A stretch of DNA of 64,000 bases from Deltaproteobacteria bacterium. GTDB lineage: Bacteria; Desulfobacterota; Desulfomonilia; UBA1062. This document shows, one piece after another, positions 9,233-17,032 of this stretch. Under the pieces are notes generated by a model. The model did no database searches. It saw nothing but the letters and a program-made list of their open reading frames with translations, and was not told the origin of the DNA. Position 1 is the stretch's first letter. Every line of letters starts with the position of its first letter. Location of the stretch: the NCBI GenBank assembly GCA_018433085.1, contig JAHDRW010000038.1:44117-108116 (forward strand), written 5' to 3'. Both the position numbers and the translations under genes were made by a program.

Positions 9233-10639
9233 TTACGGGAGCGGGTGTTCACCCGCGATCCCTGCCCGACGGATATTCGACTCGTTAAAGATGTGTATGA
9301 GGTCTTTCACCTGGACCGTGACGTCGTACCGGGAATTGTCGAAGCCGGGCGTGTGTTTCTCCTCTCCTTCTTTGGCCTGGCCTTTTCGGAGATACTCGTT
9401 ATACGCATCGTCGAGTGCCTGCACGAGCGCGGGATAGTCATCGTGCGGTGCGTGGTAGAAATTGCCGTAGTCCCGGATGATATCGAGGGCCTCGCTTTCC
9501 TGCATGATCGCGAGGATCGGCCTGTTCACCGCCATGTACTCGTAGAGCTTTGAGGTGATGACCCCGGCGCTCTTGCTGTCGTGCCCTATGATGAGAAGGA
9601 GAAGATCCGCTCCCTTCTGTTTGCGGAGAATCTCGTCGTGGGGAATGAGTCCGCTCGTCTTCACGACATGATCCAGCCCCAGCTCCTGCGCCAGGACTCC
9701 CGCCTTCTCGCATCCCATGCCGTAGAAGAGGGCCTGGACGTTGTCCCGCACCGAGGGATCCTTTGTCTTCAGCCACCTCGCAAGGCCGCGGATGAAAAAG
9801 TCGGGGCTGATGGTCCCGTAGAGGGTCCCGCCGAACAGGATGGTGAACCTGTCGAAGCTCTCCGGCTGTATGTTTTCGAAGAGTGCCGGATCAAAGCCGT
9901 TTCTGACCACCATGAACTTTCCGCTCAGAGCGGGATAGCGGTTCTTCAGAGACTGCCTGTGAGACTCGGTGACCAGGATCACGGTATCCGCGAACCTGAC
10001 GATGAGCCTCTCCAGCAGACCGTGCAGCCACAGCTCGACACGGAACAGTTCCTCGGTATGAAAGTTGTCGACAATGGGGTCGCGGAAATCGGCCACCCAG
10101 GGCTTGCCGAACATCTTTGCCAGGATGAGCCCCACAAGGTGTTCTGAATGGGGAGGAGAGGTGGTGAATACGACATCGAAGTCTTCCCTGCGCATGAGCC
10201 TGACACCCCTGATCACGGCAAAGGGAATCCAGAACACCATGTGATCGGGTATGGAGAAGATCTTGAGCAGCGCCGACAGGACAAAGCCCTCGATTCTCTT
10301 TATCACCCCGGCCACACCGCGCCGGGAAACGCCCCGATCGCCCAGGGCCGCGCGGGCGGCGTCCTTCCGGGCCTCCTTTGCCCTATACCGCTGGATGGTT
10401 CTCCAGAGGTCCAGGATATAGGTTCTGTGTATCCGGACCTCCGCGGGTATGCGTTTCAGGAGTCTGTAATCACTGTAGATGTCTTCCGACTCGTTGATCG
10501 TGATGACCGTTGGCTTCCACCCGTTATCAGGGAGATACCGGCAGAAACGCATGGTCCGGTAGACCCCTGCATGCGCAATGGGAGGGAATCCGTAAGCGAT
10601 GACCAACACCTTTTTCCGTTCAAGATCCGCTGTATCCAT
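9233..10639 (-). CDS. glycosyltransferase family 4 (GT-B)
   Basis: The 468-residue enzyme has an N-terminal Rossmann opening KKVLVIAYGFPPIAHAGVYR, where the FPP...G..R pattern is typical of GT4 enzymes that carry a Glyco_trans_4_4 N-domain. A donor-site region, FGGTLYGTISPDFFIRGL, follows near residue 265, with SKLYEYMAVNRPILAI about 100 residues later. It should transfer a sugar to lipid-linked EPS intermediates. Hydrophobic residues around 125-165 may associate with the membrane. The start follows a GAGG-rich ribosome site and lies one base after the stop of the upstream acyltransferase, so the two are probably translationally linked. Confidence 0.87.
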   Translation of the reverse strand: MDTADLERKKVLVIAYGFPPIAHAGVYRTMRFCRYLPDNGWKPTVITINESEDIYSDYRLLKRIPAEVRIHRTYILDLWRTIQRYRAKEARKDAARAALGDRGVSRRGVAGVIKRIEGFVLSALLKIFSIPDHMVFWIPFAVIRGVRLMRREDFDVVFTTSPPHSEHLVGLILAKMFGKPWVADFRDPIVDNFHTEELFRVELWLHGLLERLIVRFADTVILVTESHRQSLKNRYPALSGKFMVVRNGFDPALFENIQPESFDRFTILFGGTLYGTISPDFFIRGLARWLKTKDPSVRDNVQALFYGMGCEKAGVLAQELGLDHVVKTSGLIPHDEILRKQKGADLLLLIIGHDSKSAGVITSKLYEYMAVNRPILAIMQESEALDIIRDYGNFYHAPHDDYPALVQALDDAYNEYLRKGQAKEGEEKHTPGFDNSRYDVTVQVKDLIHIFNESNIRRAGIAGEHPLP

Positions 10640-10640
10640 A

Positions 10641-11180
10641 TTACCTCGCTCCTATCTTCCGTGCAGGATACCCTGCCAGAACCGTACCGGGTGGGTATTC
10701 CTTGCGGCCCACCACGGAATTTGCCGAAACGACGCACCTGCTGCCCAACACGACACCCGGCATGACAAACACATTCGCACCCATCCAGACATCGTCGCCG
10801 ATGATCACCGGCCTGAAGGTATAGCCCTGATCATGGACCGGGATGTCCGGGTTTTTGTAGTTATGGTTCTGTGTCCATATCCTCGTATAAGGCCCCAGAA
10901 GCACATTGTTGCCCATGATGACGCCGCCGCCCGCCTGGATATAGTTGAAGAGTCCGATGTCGACGCAGTCCCCGCACTGGATGCAACCGGGGTTCAGGAT
11001 GGTGGTTCCCGGGTGGACGCTCAAATCCCTGCCCGCCTTCCCGAACCTCCCGGTGTACCACTTACGCCTGAGGATAACGCCGAAGTCGCCCGGGATGTTC
11101 CGCAACAGCAGGGCAATGTACTGCTCCCTTCCCGTGCGGGATGCCATGTCCCAGTACAGGTATTTGAGGATCTCGATCAC
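10641..11180 (-). CDS. left-handed beta-helix (hexapeptide-repeat) acyltransferase
   Basis: The 179-residue protein is built from imperfect hexapeptide turns, visible as repeated [IV]-G-x4 units such as IQCGDCVDIG, VIMGNNVLLG and VIIGDDVWMGANV. It has the catalytic-type His in TQNHNYKNPD. It ends in AGYPARKIG, the usual tail of WcaF/LacA/CysE-like O-acetyltransferases. These trimeric enzymes use acetyl-CoA to acylate sugars. The GTG start at 11180 overlaps the TGA of the ATP-grasp gene by four bases, implying coupled translation. O-acetylation of the EPS repeat unit is the likely role by context; the acceptor is unknown. Confidence 0.88.
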   Translation of the reverse strand: MIEILKYLYWDMASRTGREQYIALLLRNIPGDFGVILRRKWYTGRFGKAGRDLSVHPGTTILNPGCIQCGDCVDIGLFNYIQAGGGVIMGNNVLLGPYTRIWTQNHNYKNPDIPVHDQGYTFRPVIIGDDVWMGANVFVMPGVVLGSRCVVSANSVVGRKEYPPGTVLAGYPARKIGAR

Positions 11181-12220
11181 ACCGTTCCCCGGTACGGGTA
11201 TCGATCTGCCGCATTCAGCCTGTTCATCAGGGATTCCACGATGATTCGCTCGAGGTCCAGCGAGACGTCCAGGGGCGGGTCGATGTTGTAGTCGTCCTTA
11301 TAGACAAAGGTGGGTTTTTCCCGGTAGGCGTAATGATGCCATACCGGCGAGAATTCGGAGATAAGGAAGCCTTTGCCCGCGGGCATGAGATCGAGATTGA
11401 CCCAGCTCGCCGGGAGCTCGCGGGCGAGCCTCTCCGAGAGTTCCAGGGCCTCGGGCGGGATATAGCTCCACTGGCCGATTCCTCCCCCGTCGATGTTCAC
11501 CTTCCACTGATCGCTGGAGGCCTGGAAGCGCCAGTGCCCTTCCACTACCTTTCCGTCTCCCACCACGGTCTTCAGGTCGCGGTCCGTGGTGATGTATTTC
11601 TGGGCGAGAAGCGGCGGCGAAAGGAAGGGATAGGTCATCTTCCGCTCCTTGAACAGATTGTAGTAGAACATGCGCTGCCTCAACATCCGGAACAGATAGC
11701 TCAATGCCCCGGGGTGCACGAGGTCGAGCTGCGAGAGCCGGTAGTACGAATCGAGCTCCTCCCTGTCGCGGACGAGGAACACGGCCCCGCCTCCCGCGCC
11801 GTAGCGGTTCTTCACCACCATGGGATATCCCAGCCGCTGGTGGGCGAGCTCCACCGAGTTCCGGGAGAGCAGGGGAACGGTCTCCGGTATGGGGAACCGG
11901 TGTGACCTGAGAAAGAGATGCTGGCGGTATTTGTCGTTGTAAAAGTAGATCAGACCCGGATCCGGATATATCACCAGGCCGGGAAAGTCGCGGTGGATGT
12001 GCGCCAGGTTGTCGTACACCCGGTAGAGCGCCAGCGGATGGTGCGAAGAGAACTCGAAGCTCGAGTAGAAGATGAGAAAATCCACACTCGCGTAGTCGAA
12101 ATCGATCCATTCCTGGCTGTCGAAGGACAGGACCACCGGATCGATGCCGTATTGCCGGAGCGTGTTCCGAAACGCTTCGAACCGTTCCTCTGAATGTATC
12201 AGGACTGCCTTCATGCTCAT
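11177..12220 (-). CDS. ATP-grasp family protein of the exopolysaccharide locus
   Basis: The start is taken at the ATG 12220, where it overlaps the upstream glycosyltransferase stop (ATGA); this gives 347 residues. The central part has the ATP-grasp nucleotide-binding pair: PMVVKNRYGAGGGAVF near residue 133, where Lys and the glycine loop cover the phosphates, and a Mg-binding segment WVNLDLMPAGKGFLISEFSP near 300. ATP-grasp enzymes make acyl-phosphate intermediates and join a carboxylate to an amine or thiol. Here the substrate is unknown. Its position between two sugar-processing genes suggests ligation of an amino acid or small acid to a sugar precursor, which is inference. There is no signal peptide. 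Confidence 0.82.
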   Translation of the reverse strand: MSMKAVLIHSEERFEAFRNTLRQYGIDPVVLSFDSQEWIDFDYASVDFLIFYSSFEFSSHHPLALYRVYDNLAHIHRDFPGLVIYPDPGLIYFYNDKYRQHLFLRSHRFPIPETVPLLSRNSVELAHQRLGYPMVVKNRYGAGGGAVFLVRDREELDSYYRLSQLDLVHPGALSYLFRMLRQRMFYYNLFKERKMTYPFLSPPLLAQKYITTDRDLKTVVGDGKVVEGHWRFQASSDQWKVNIDGGGIGQWSYIPPEALELSERLARELPASWVNLDLMPAGKGFLISEFSPVWHHYAYREKPTFVYKDDYNIDPPLDVSLDLERIIVESLMNRLNAADRYPYRGTV

Positions 12221-13395
12221 GCCCAGACCCCCCTTCCCTGCCGGACAGGTTTCCAGGATATCACCCTCCTGCCCCGGAAATAGTCGATAACGCCGAACAT
12301 GGCCGCCAGGTTCACCAGGATAAAATAATAGGGGATGGTGTACCACCCGCCGCCCGAGCCGCTCCGGGACCTCATGCCGTAGAATGACAGGCCCAGGACG
12401 GCTGCCAGGCCGCAGAACGCCAGGAGGAAAAACCTCCGGCCCGCGAGGAACATCGAGGAGACCAGCATCCCCACATAATAGAACCCCACCAGCCATCTGA
12501 GGATCTTGTGGGACAGGATCTGCCAGGCAAGCAGCGGTTTTCTGGCGGGGTTGAGAAGCTCCAGATGCCGGGAGATGCCGGTGAACCCGCGGGTCACGAT
12601 CCTGCGCCTGGTGTTGAACTCGTCTCCGGCGCTGGTGGTCGCCTCCTCATAGGTAACGGCCCCGGGCTCGTACACCACGCTGGAGCCGTGGCTGATGACC
12701 AGCAGCGGCGAGATGAAGTCGCTCATCATGTCCTGGTCGAGGTTGGTGTAGTGGGACTTGCGGATCGCGTACAGCGGGCCGTCCACCCCCACGAGCGAGC
12801 CCAGGGAGCTCTCCGCTTGTTTGAGGATCTGCTCGTACTTCCAGTACACCCCCTGGCTCTCGGTGGTGAGGGTTCTGTTCTCCCGGGTGAACACCACCTT
12901 GCCGGCCACCGCCCCCACCCGGCTGTCGGCGAAGTTCGCTACCAGCTTCTTCAGCGAACATTTGTCGCACATCGACGCCGCATCCATGAAGACCACGATC
13001 TCGTGGGAGGCCTGACTGACACAGTCGTTCTGCACCATGGTCTTCCCGCGGTTCTCGGGAAACGCGAGCAGACGCACGCCTTTGTCCGCAAACGACCTCA
13101 CGATCTCGTCGGTCCGGTCGGTCGAGCCGTCTGAGCCCACGATGATCTCGACGAGCTCCCGGGGATAGTCGAGTGAAAGGGTGTTCTCGATCTTCTCGGC
13201 GATCGTGCGTTCCTCGTTGTAGGCCGATATGATGATCGAAACAGGGGGAACGATCTCGTTTCGGATATAGTGCCTGCCGATGAACCGGGACAGTCTGGTG
13301 AGGAGAATCGGGTAAATGAAGTAGACATACCCGGTCAGCAGAAAACAGGACCAGAAGACTGCCGGCAGATAACGGGTGTGCATGATCATGCTCAT
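12217..13395 (-). CDS. membrane glycosyltransferase family 2 (processive type)
   Basis: The protein is 392 residues. One N-terminal helix precedes a GT-A domain with PPVSIIISAYNEERTI, GSDGSTDRTDEI and VVFMDAASM; the last occupies the DXD site but reads D-A-A. A SDFISPL segment and TRRRIVTRGF stand in for the ED and Q/RxxRW-like regions. Three to four membrane helices follow at residues about 290-375. This layout fits inner-membrane polymerising GT2 enzymes (hyaluronan/cellulose/PgaC-like). It may initiate or extend the EPS chain. The annotated ATG has no strong ribosome site, and later in-frame ATGs exist within five codons. Its stop overlaps the next start (ATGA). Confidence 0.86.
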   Translation of the reverse strand: MSMIMHTRYLPAVFWSCFLLTGYVYFIYPILLTRLSRFIGRHYIRNEIVPPVSIIISAYNEERTIAEKIENTLSLDYPRELVEIIVGSDGSTDRTDEIVRSFADKGVRLLAFPENRGKTMVQNDCVSQASHEIVVFMDAASMCDKCSLKKLVANFADSRVGAVAGKVVFTRENRTLTTESQGVYWKYEQILKQAESSLGSLVGVDGPLYAIRKSHYTNLDQDMMSDFISPLLVISHGSSVVYEPGAVTYEEATTSAGDEFNTRRRIVTRGFTGISRHLELLNPARKPLLAWQILSHKILRWLVGFYYVGMLVSSMFLAGRRFFLLAFCGLAAVLGLSFYGMRSRSGSGGGWYTIPYYFILVNLAAMFGVIDYFRGRRVISWKPVRQGRGVWA

Positions 13396-13466
13396 GAGCG
13401 GGAGAATGTGGTTGTGCCTGGGGTCGATCAGGGAGCGCTGTTCACGGATTCATGGATATTGCTTTA

Positions 13467-14102
13467 TCACAAGCCGGTAAAATAATTGCCGAGAAGGGCC
13501 ATGAGCCGGCTTCCGAACATCGTGAGCCTGTGTTCGTCGCACGTGGTATCATCGCTGAGCGCCACCGATATTCTCACCCATACGGTCGACGGGTGCTTGC
13601 CGGTAATGCTGCGCATCACCTGGTAGAGCCGGTTGACACTGTTGTACGGGATGGTCTTGTCACCGGTCTGCCACCAGGCATAGACCAGCTCCTGCCTTTC
13701 GAGCTTTTCGATCACCATCCGGTTGACCATGGCGTGCCGCGAGCCCAGTTTCCTCGACACGATATCGTTTTCCTTCACGGTCCATCCCTGCCCCGTGTAG
13801 CAGACCTCCGGGGCATGAACCATGTTCGCGGAGTTCACATCCTGATAATATGCAAGGTACAGGCTTACCTCGTCATTGCCACTCCGGTATGTCCTGAAAA
13901 CAATCCCTTGGGCGCCGATCGCCTCCTTGAGCCCCTCAATGTCGGTATCGATGTCCGATCCGATCCACTGGCCGATCATGTCAGGGACCACATACGGGCA
14001 GGCGCATTCAGAATACAGGGCCCTCTTCAGGCTGTGGGAAAAGCCGTACACACTCAGCGCAAGAACCAGGATATATACTGCATTCTTTTTCGTTCTATCC
14101 AT
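13467..14102 (-). CDS. epsI: EpsI family protein (exosortase-associated)
   Basis: The product is 211 residues from the ATG at 14102. One N-terminal membrane segment (about residues 9-25) precedes a periplasmic domain with HAPEVCYTGQGWTV near residue 95, the hallmark of the EpsI/DUF3485 family. EpsI accompanies exosortases in exopolysaccharide loci, either fused to their C-terminus or as a separate gene; its exact biochemical function is not known. Here it is separate and overlaps the 3' end of the exosortase gene by 49 bp, which argues for a common message. The conserved Cys and His lie in the motif named. Identification is confident from the motif and the neighbour. Confidence 0.92.
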   Translation of the reverse strand: MDRTKKNAVYILVLALSVYGFSHSLKRALYSECACPYVVPDMIGQWIGSDIDTDIEGLKEAIGAQGIVFRTYRSGNDEVSLYLAYYQDVNSANMVHAPEVCYTGQGWTVKENDIVSRKLGSRHAMVNRMVIEKLERQELVYAWWQTGDKTIPYNSVNRLYQVMRSITGKHPSTVWVRISVALSDDTTCDEHRLTMFGSRLMALLGNYFTGL

Positions 14103-14932
14103 CTGACAAGGAAAACACCGCCCAGCAGGAGGATAAATGCGAGGAAAAAGGTCACCATGCCTGCCAGGGTATGGGAGAGCCCTTCGGCCATGCGGGGGGA
14201 AACCCGGTAGACGATAAAGCCGGCAGCGGTGATCCTGAGTATGTTCCCAGCCATGGCCACGGGAACGGACAGCGAGAGAAGAAGCGCCCTCTCGACATTC
14301 GAGGAGAAGAGCAGGTATCCCATCAGAAGCGACAGCGTGATAATGGAAAGCAGAGAGCGAATCCCCGAGCACGCGACCACCACCTGCATGGAGTAGTTCG
14401 GAAGGTGGATGAGATTCCCCTCCCGGAACACGGGAACGTTGACCAAATCCAGGATATGAGCGGACAGACCCGTGGTGACGACCTGCAGCGGCGAGGTGAG
14501 CAGGGTATACACCTCTGCCGGGATGGGGATCATGAAAGTCAGAAACATGACGGGAAAGAGCACGGCCCGGGTGAAACGCACCCCTGCGGTGAAAAGCATG
14601 GTGCCCAGCAGAAACACGATCAGGGAGCAGCACTGGAACATCAGTATCTGCGCGCCGACCCCCAGCAGATAGAACGCGGCCCACAGGGAAAGAAATACGA
14701 GCCCCAACGGGCTCGAGTGCAACGGCTGCCTCATGATCTGTCGTCTCCTGCACCACACGAGGTACGCCGATATCGGGATGATCAGAAAGCCATGATTATA
14801 GTCCTCGTTTCCTGCCCACAGGGTGGCGAGCTCCATGAGGGTTGGCGCATAAAGAAGCACGGCCAGCATCCCGAACAGGACAAGATACCAGAGGGGCCGC
14901 AGGGTACATGTGGAATCGACCGTGGATATCAT
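14054..14932 (-). CDS. exosortase (PEP-CTERM/EPS-type transpeptidase)
   Basis: The 292-residue integral membrane protein has about eight helices and the three exosortase active-site residues. They are Cys188 in VVVACSGIRSL, Arg233 in AGNILRI and His254 in GLSHTLAG. A family-typical N-terminal EDYNHGFLIIP segment is also present. Exosortases cleave proteins bearing a C-terminal PEP-CTERM-like signal and pass them to an acceptor at the cell surface. No such substrate gene is visible in the window. The gene is first in the EPS transcript, preceded by a possible promoter at 15023-15050, and overlaps epsI. The exact subtype (XrtA versus others) cannot be set without profile searches. Confidence 0.93.
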   Translation of the reverse strand: MISTVDSTCTLRPLWYLVLFGMLAVLLYAPTLMELATLWAGNEDYNHGFLIIPISAYLVWCRRRQIMRQPLHSSPLGLVFLSLWAAFYLLGVGAQILMFQCCSLIVFLLGTMLFTAGVRFTRAVLFPVMFLTFMIPIPAEVYTLLTSPLQVVTTGLSAHILDLVNVPVFREGNLIHLPNYSMQVVVACSGIRSLLSIITLSLLMGYLLFSSNVERALLLSLSVPVAMAGNILRITAAGFIVYRVSPRMAEGLSHTLAGMVTFFLAFILLLGGVFLVRWIERKRMQYISWFLR

Positions 14933-15022
14933 GAGATCAAAGCTCCGCTACTGCGGGTGAATCCGCTCTTCCTCGACAGCACAGCGCAAGGGCGCATCCC
15001 CACTACTCGCAATCTAAGAAGT

Positions 15023-15050
15023 TAAATAGAGTGGCACTGGCGATTCTCAA
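15023..15050 (-). promoter_or_regulatory. possible sigma70-type promoter of the EPS locus
   Basis: On the minus strand TTGAGA (15050-15045) and TATTTA (15028-15023) are separated by 16 bp, about 90 bp upstream of the exosortase start. The match is moderate and was found by eye. No convincing -24/-12 (sigma54) pair was seen here, although sigma54 promoters are common for exosortase/EPS genes. Confidence 0.3.
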
Positions 15051-15503
15051 GCAACTGCCAATCGGGGACGGGTTCACATTTCCGTTTCGGCTGCCTCTCC
15101 AGAACGTTTTTCGCCTGGAAAACCGGGCCTTGCTCTTACACCGGGCTCATATCAATCAGAGCAGGAGTCAGCTGAACGCTTCGGGGTGTGATTCCTGGTT
15201 GGTAGCCGGGATACATTGAAAAGCGGCAAGAGAGACGGTGAGCTTGACCGTCCGGGGTATGTGTCCGTCTTTACACGAGCCTTTCGAGTGCACACTCCCG
15301 AAACACATACCCGCCCCATCTCGAGAACGTGCACCACACAACGCCCGTAAGCTGGAGCTCATCGGGTACACGGCAGGATCTGTGGAAACGATGATGCGGG
15401 CCCACCTCTTTCGCGCCAGATCCTGTCCATGCGAGGCACGGGAAGGACCCTTCAGGCATGTGTGGTGCAGGGAGCCGCCAGGACGGTGAAACAACTATGA
15501 CTG

Positions 15504-15527
15504 CCGGTCCCGGGAGCCCGGGACCGG
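15504..15527 (-). terminator. strong GC hairpin after livF
   Basis: A perfect 11-bp inverted repeat (CCGGTCCCGGG with its complement, separated by AG) lies 14 bp beyond the livF stop. It lacks a clear T-run on the minus strand, so it may end transcription or protect the 3' end of the liv message. Confidence 0.5.
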
Positions 15528-15540
15528 GCTTTCCTGCCCG

Positions 15541-16248
15541 TCAGATGCCCAGGTAGGCCTGCTTGACCTTCTCGCTGTTCAGAAGGTTTGCCGCAGTGTC
15601 TTGAAGGGTGATGACGCCGCTCTCCATGACATAACCCCGGTGGGCGATGCGCAGGGCCATGTTGGCGTTCTGTTCCACGAGAAAGATGGTGGTCTTGTTT
15701 TCACGGTTGATCTTCTCGATCGTGGCGAAGATGAGCTGAACGAGCACGGGGGCGAGCCCAAGCGAGGGCTCGTCCAGAAGCAGGAGCTTGGGCCTGCTCA
15801 TGAGACCCCGGGAGATGGCGAGCATCTGCTGCTCTCCGCCGCTCAGGGTTCCGCCCGTCTGATGACGCCGTTCTGCCAGTCTTGGGAAGAGACTGAAGAT
15901 ATAGTCGATGTCCTGTGCGATACCCTTCCGGTCGTTTCTCAAATATGCGCCCATTTCGAGGTTTTCCGTGACCGTGAGCAGGGGAAATATTCTCCTGCCC
16001 TCGGGCACCTGCACCACGCCCAGGGCGAAGATTCTGTCGGGCGACATCTGGTGGATGGGCCTGCCGAGGAAGGTGATCTCCCCATAGCGGGGCGGGACAA
16101 TCCCGGATATGGACATGAGCGCCGTGGACTTGCCCGCGCCGTTGGCGCCGATGAGGGTGACGATCTCCCCTTCCGGGAGATTGAACGAGACGCTCTTGAG
16201 CGCGTGAATCCCGCCGTAATAGGTGTGGAGACTTTTTACCTTAAGCAT
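15541..16248 (-). CDS. livF: branched-chain amino acid ABC transporter ATP-binding protein LivF
   Basis: The 235-residue ATPase has Walker A GANGAGKST (about residues 34-42), the LivF-specific VVQVPEGRRIFP switch region, the signature LSGGEQQMLAI (near 137) and Walker B LLLLDEPSLGLAP. It powers import of branched-chain amino acids or related carboxylates together with LivG at the LivHM channel. The length equals the family norm. The start ATG overlaps the livG stop by 8 bp. It is the last gene of the five-gene liv cluster and is followed by a GC hairpin. Substrate preference cannot be deduced from the ATPase. Confidence 0.96.
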   Translation of the reverse strand: MLKVKSLHTYYGGIHALKSVSFNLPEGEIVTLIGANGAGKSTALMSISGIVPPRYGEITFLGRPIHQMSPDRIFALGVVQVPEGRRIFPLLTVTENLEMGAYLRNDRKGIAQDIDYIFSLFPRLAERRHQTGGTLSGGEQQMLAISRGLMSRPKLLLLDEPSLGLAPVLVQLIFATIEKINRENKTTIFLVEQNANMALRIAHRGYVMESGVITLQDTAANLLNSEKVKQAYLGI

Positions 16249-17032
16249 CGAACGTCTCTCCGAGGTAGGCCTTGATCACGTTGGGGTTTTCCGCGATCTC
16301 CTTGGGCGTGCCCTGGGCGATCAGCCGGCCGTAGTCCATCACGTAGATCCGCTGGGAGATGCTCATGACGAGCTTCATGTCGTGCTCGATGAGCAGGATC
16401 GAAACCCCTTCGTTGTCTCTGATTCGGGTGATCAGGGTATCGAGCTCGCTGGTCTCCCGGGGATTCATCCCGGCGGCAGGCTCGTCCAGGAGCAGCAGGA
16501 ACGGTTCGGTGGCGAGGGCCCTGGCGATCTCGAGCCTTCGCTGTGCCCCGTAGGGAAGCTCTCTCGCGAGATCGTTCACATGCCCCTGAAGTCCCACCTT
16601 CTCCAGCAGGCCATAGGAGAAATCCACTGTCTCCTGTTCTTCCCTGCGGGTACCGGCGTTTCTGAAAACCGCACCCAGGATTCCGGAGCGGGTCCTGCAG
16701 TGCCTGGCGACCATGACGTTCTCAAGGACGGTCATGTTCTGGAAAAGCCGGATGTTCTGAAAGGTGCGGGCCAGACCGTGCTCGGTAACGATATTGGGTT
16801 TGAGCCTGTTGAGGCTGACGGCGACGTTCTTTCCCGGGGGACGGACCGTCATCCGGCCTCCGGTCGGCTCATAGACCCCGGTGACGCAGTTGAAGAAGGT
16901 GGTCTTGCCAGCGCCGTTCGGCCCGATAAGGGCCACGATCTCTCCCTGGTGCACCTTCAGATCGACACCGTCGATGGCGCGCAGCCCCCCGAAATCCATG
17001 GTGAGCTGCTGTATGTCAAGCACTTGCAGCAT
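16241..17032 (-). CDS. livG: branched-chain amino acid ABC transporter ATP-binding protein LivG
   Basis: The start is set at the ATG 17032 (MLQVLDIQQLTMDFGGL), the usual LivG beginning; a longer frame upstream lies inside livM. This gives 263 residues. Walker A is GPNGAGKTTFFN, and the family-specific LARTFQNIRLF follows. The signature region reads ELPYGAQRRLEIARAL, with Walker B LLLLDEPAAGMNP. LivG pairs with LivF as the ATPase dimer of the importer. It overlaps livM by 17 bp and livF by 8 bp, so the three genes are tightly coupled in translation. Confidence 0.96.
   Translation of the reverse strand: MLQVLDIQQLTMDFGGLRAIDGVDLKVHQGEIVALIGPNGAGKTTFFNCVTGVYEPTGGRMTVRPPGKNVAVSLNRLKPNIVTEHGLARTFQNIRLFQNMTVLENVMVARHCRTRSGILGAVFRNAGTRREEQETVDFSYGLLEKVGLQGHVNDLARELPYGAQRRLEIARALATEPFLLLLDEPAAGMNPRETSELDTLITRIRDNEGVSILLIEHDMKLVMSISQRIYVMDYGRLIAQGTPKEIAENPNVIKAYLGETFDA

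Larger units (their letters stand above)
14933..15540. other. 608-bp gap between exosortase and livF with nested inverted repeats
   Basis: No credible gene was found on either strand; short frames here lack ribosome sites and family features. The right half is rich in inverted repeats. GACGGT/ACCGTC lies at 15234-15239 and 15247-15252. A 10-bp pair GGGTATGTGT/ACACATACCC lies at 15255-15264 and 15303-15312. An 11-bp pair TGCACCACACA/TGTGTGGTGCA lies at 15330-15340 and 15459-15469, enclosing CAGGATCTG/CAGATCCTG at 15374-15382 and 15417-15425. This could be a structured RNA, an old mobile-element remnant or stacked regulatory hairpins. Confidence 0.6.

Noticed and set aside
15001..15100. Sigma54 promoter (TGGCAC near 15032) before the EPS locus
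   Set aside because: TGGCAC is on the wrong strand for the exosortase and has no TTGC at the -12 distance.
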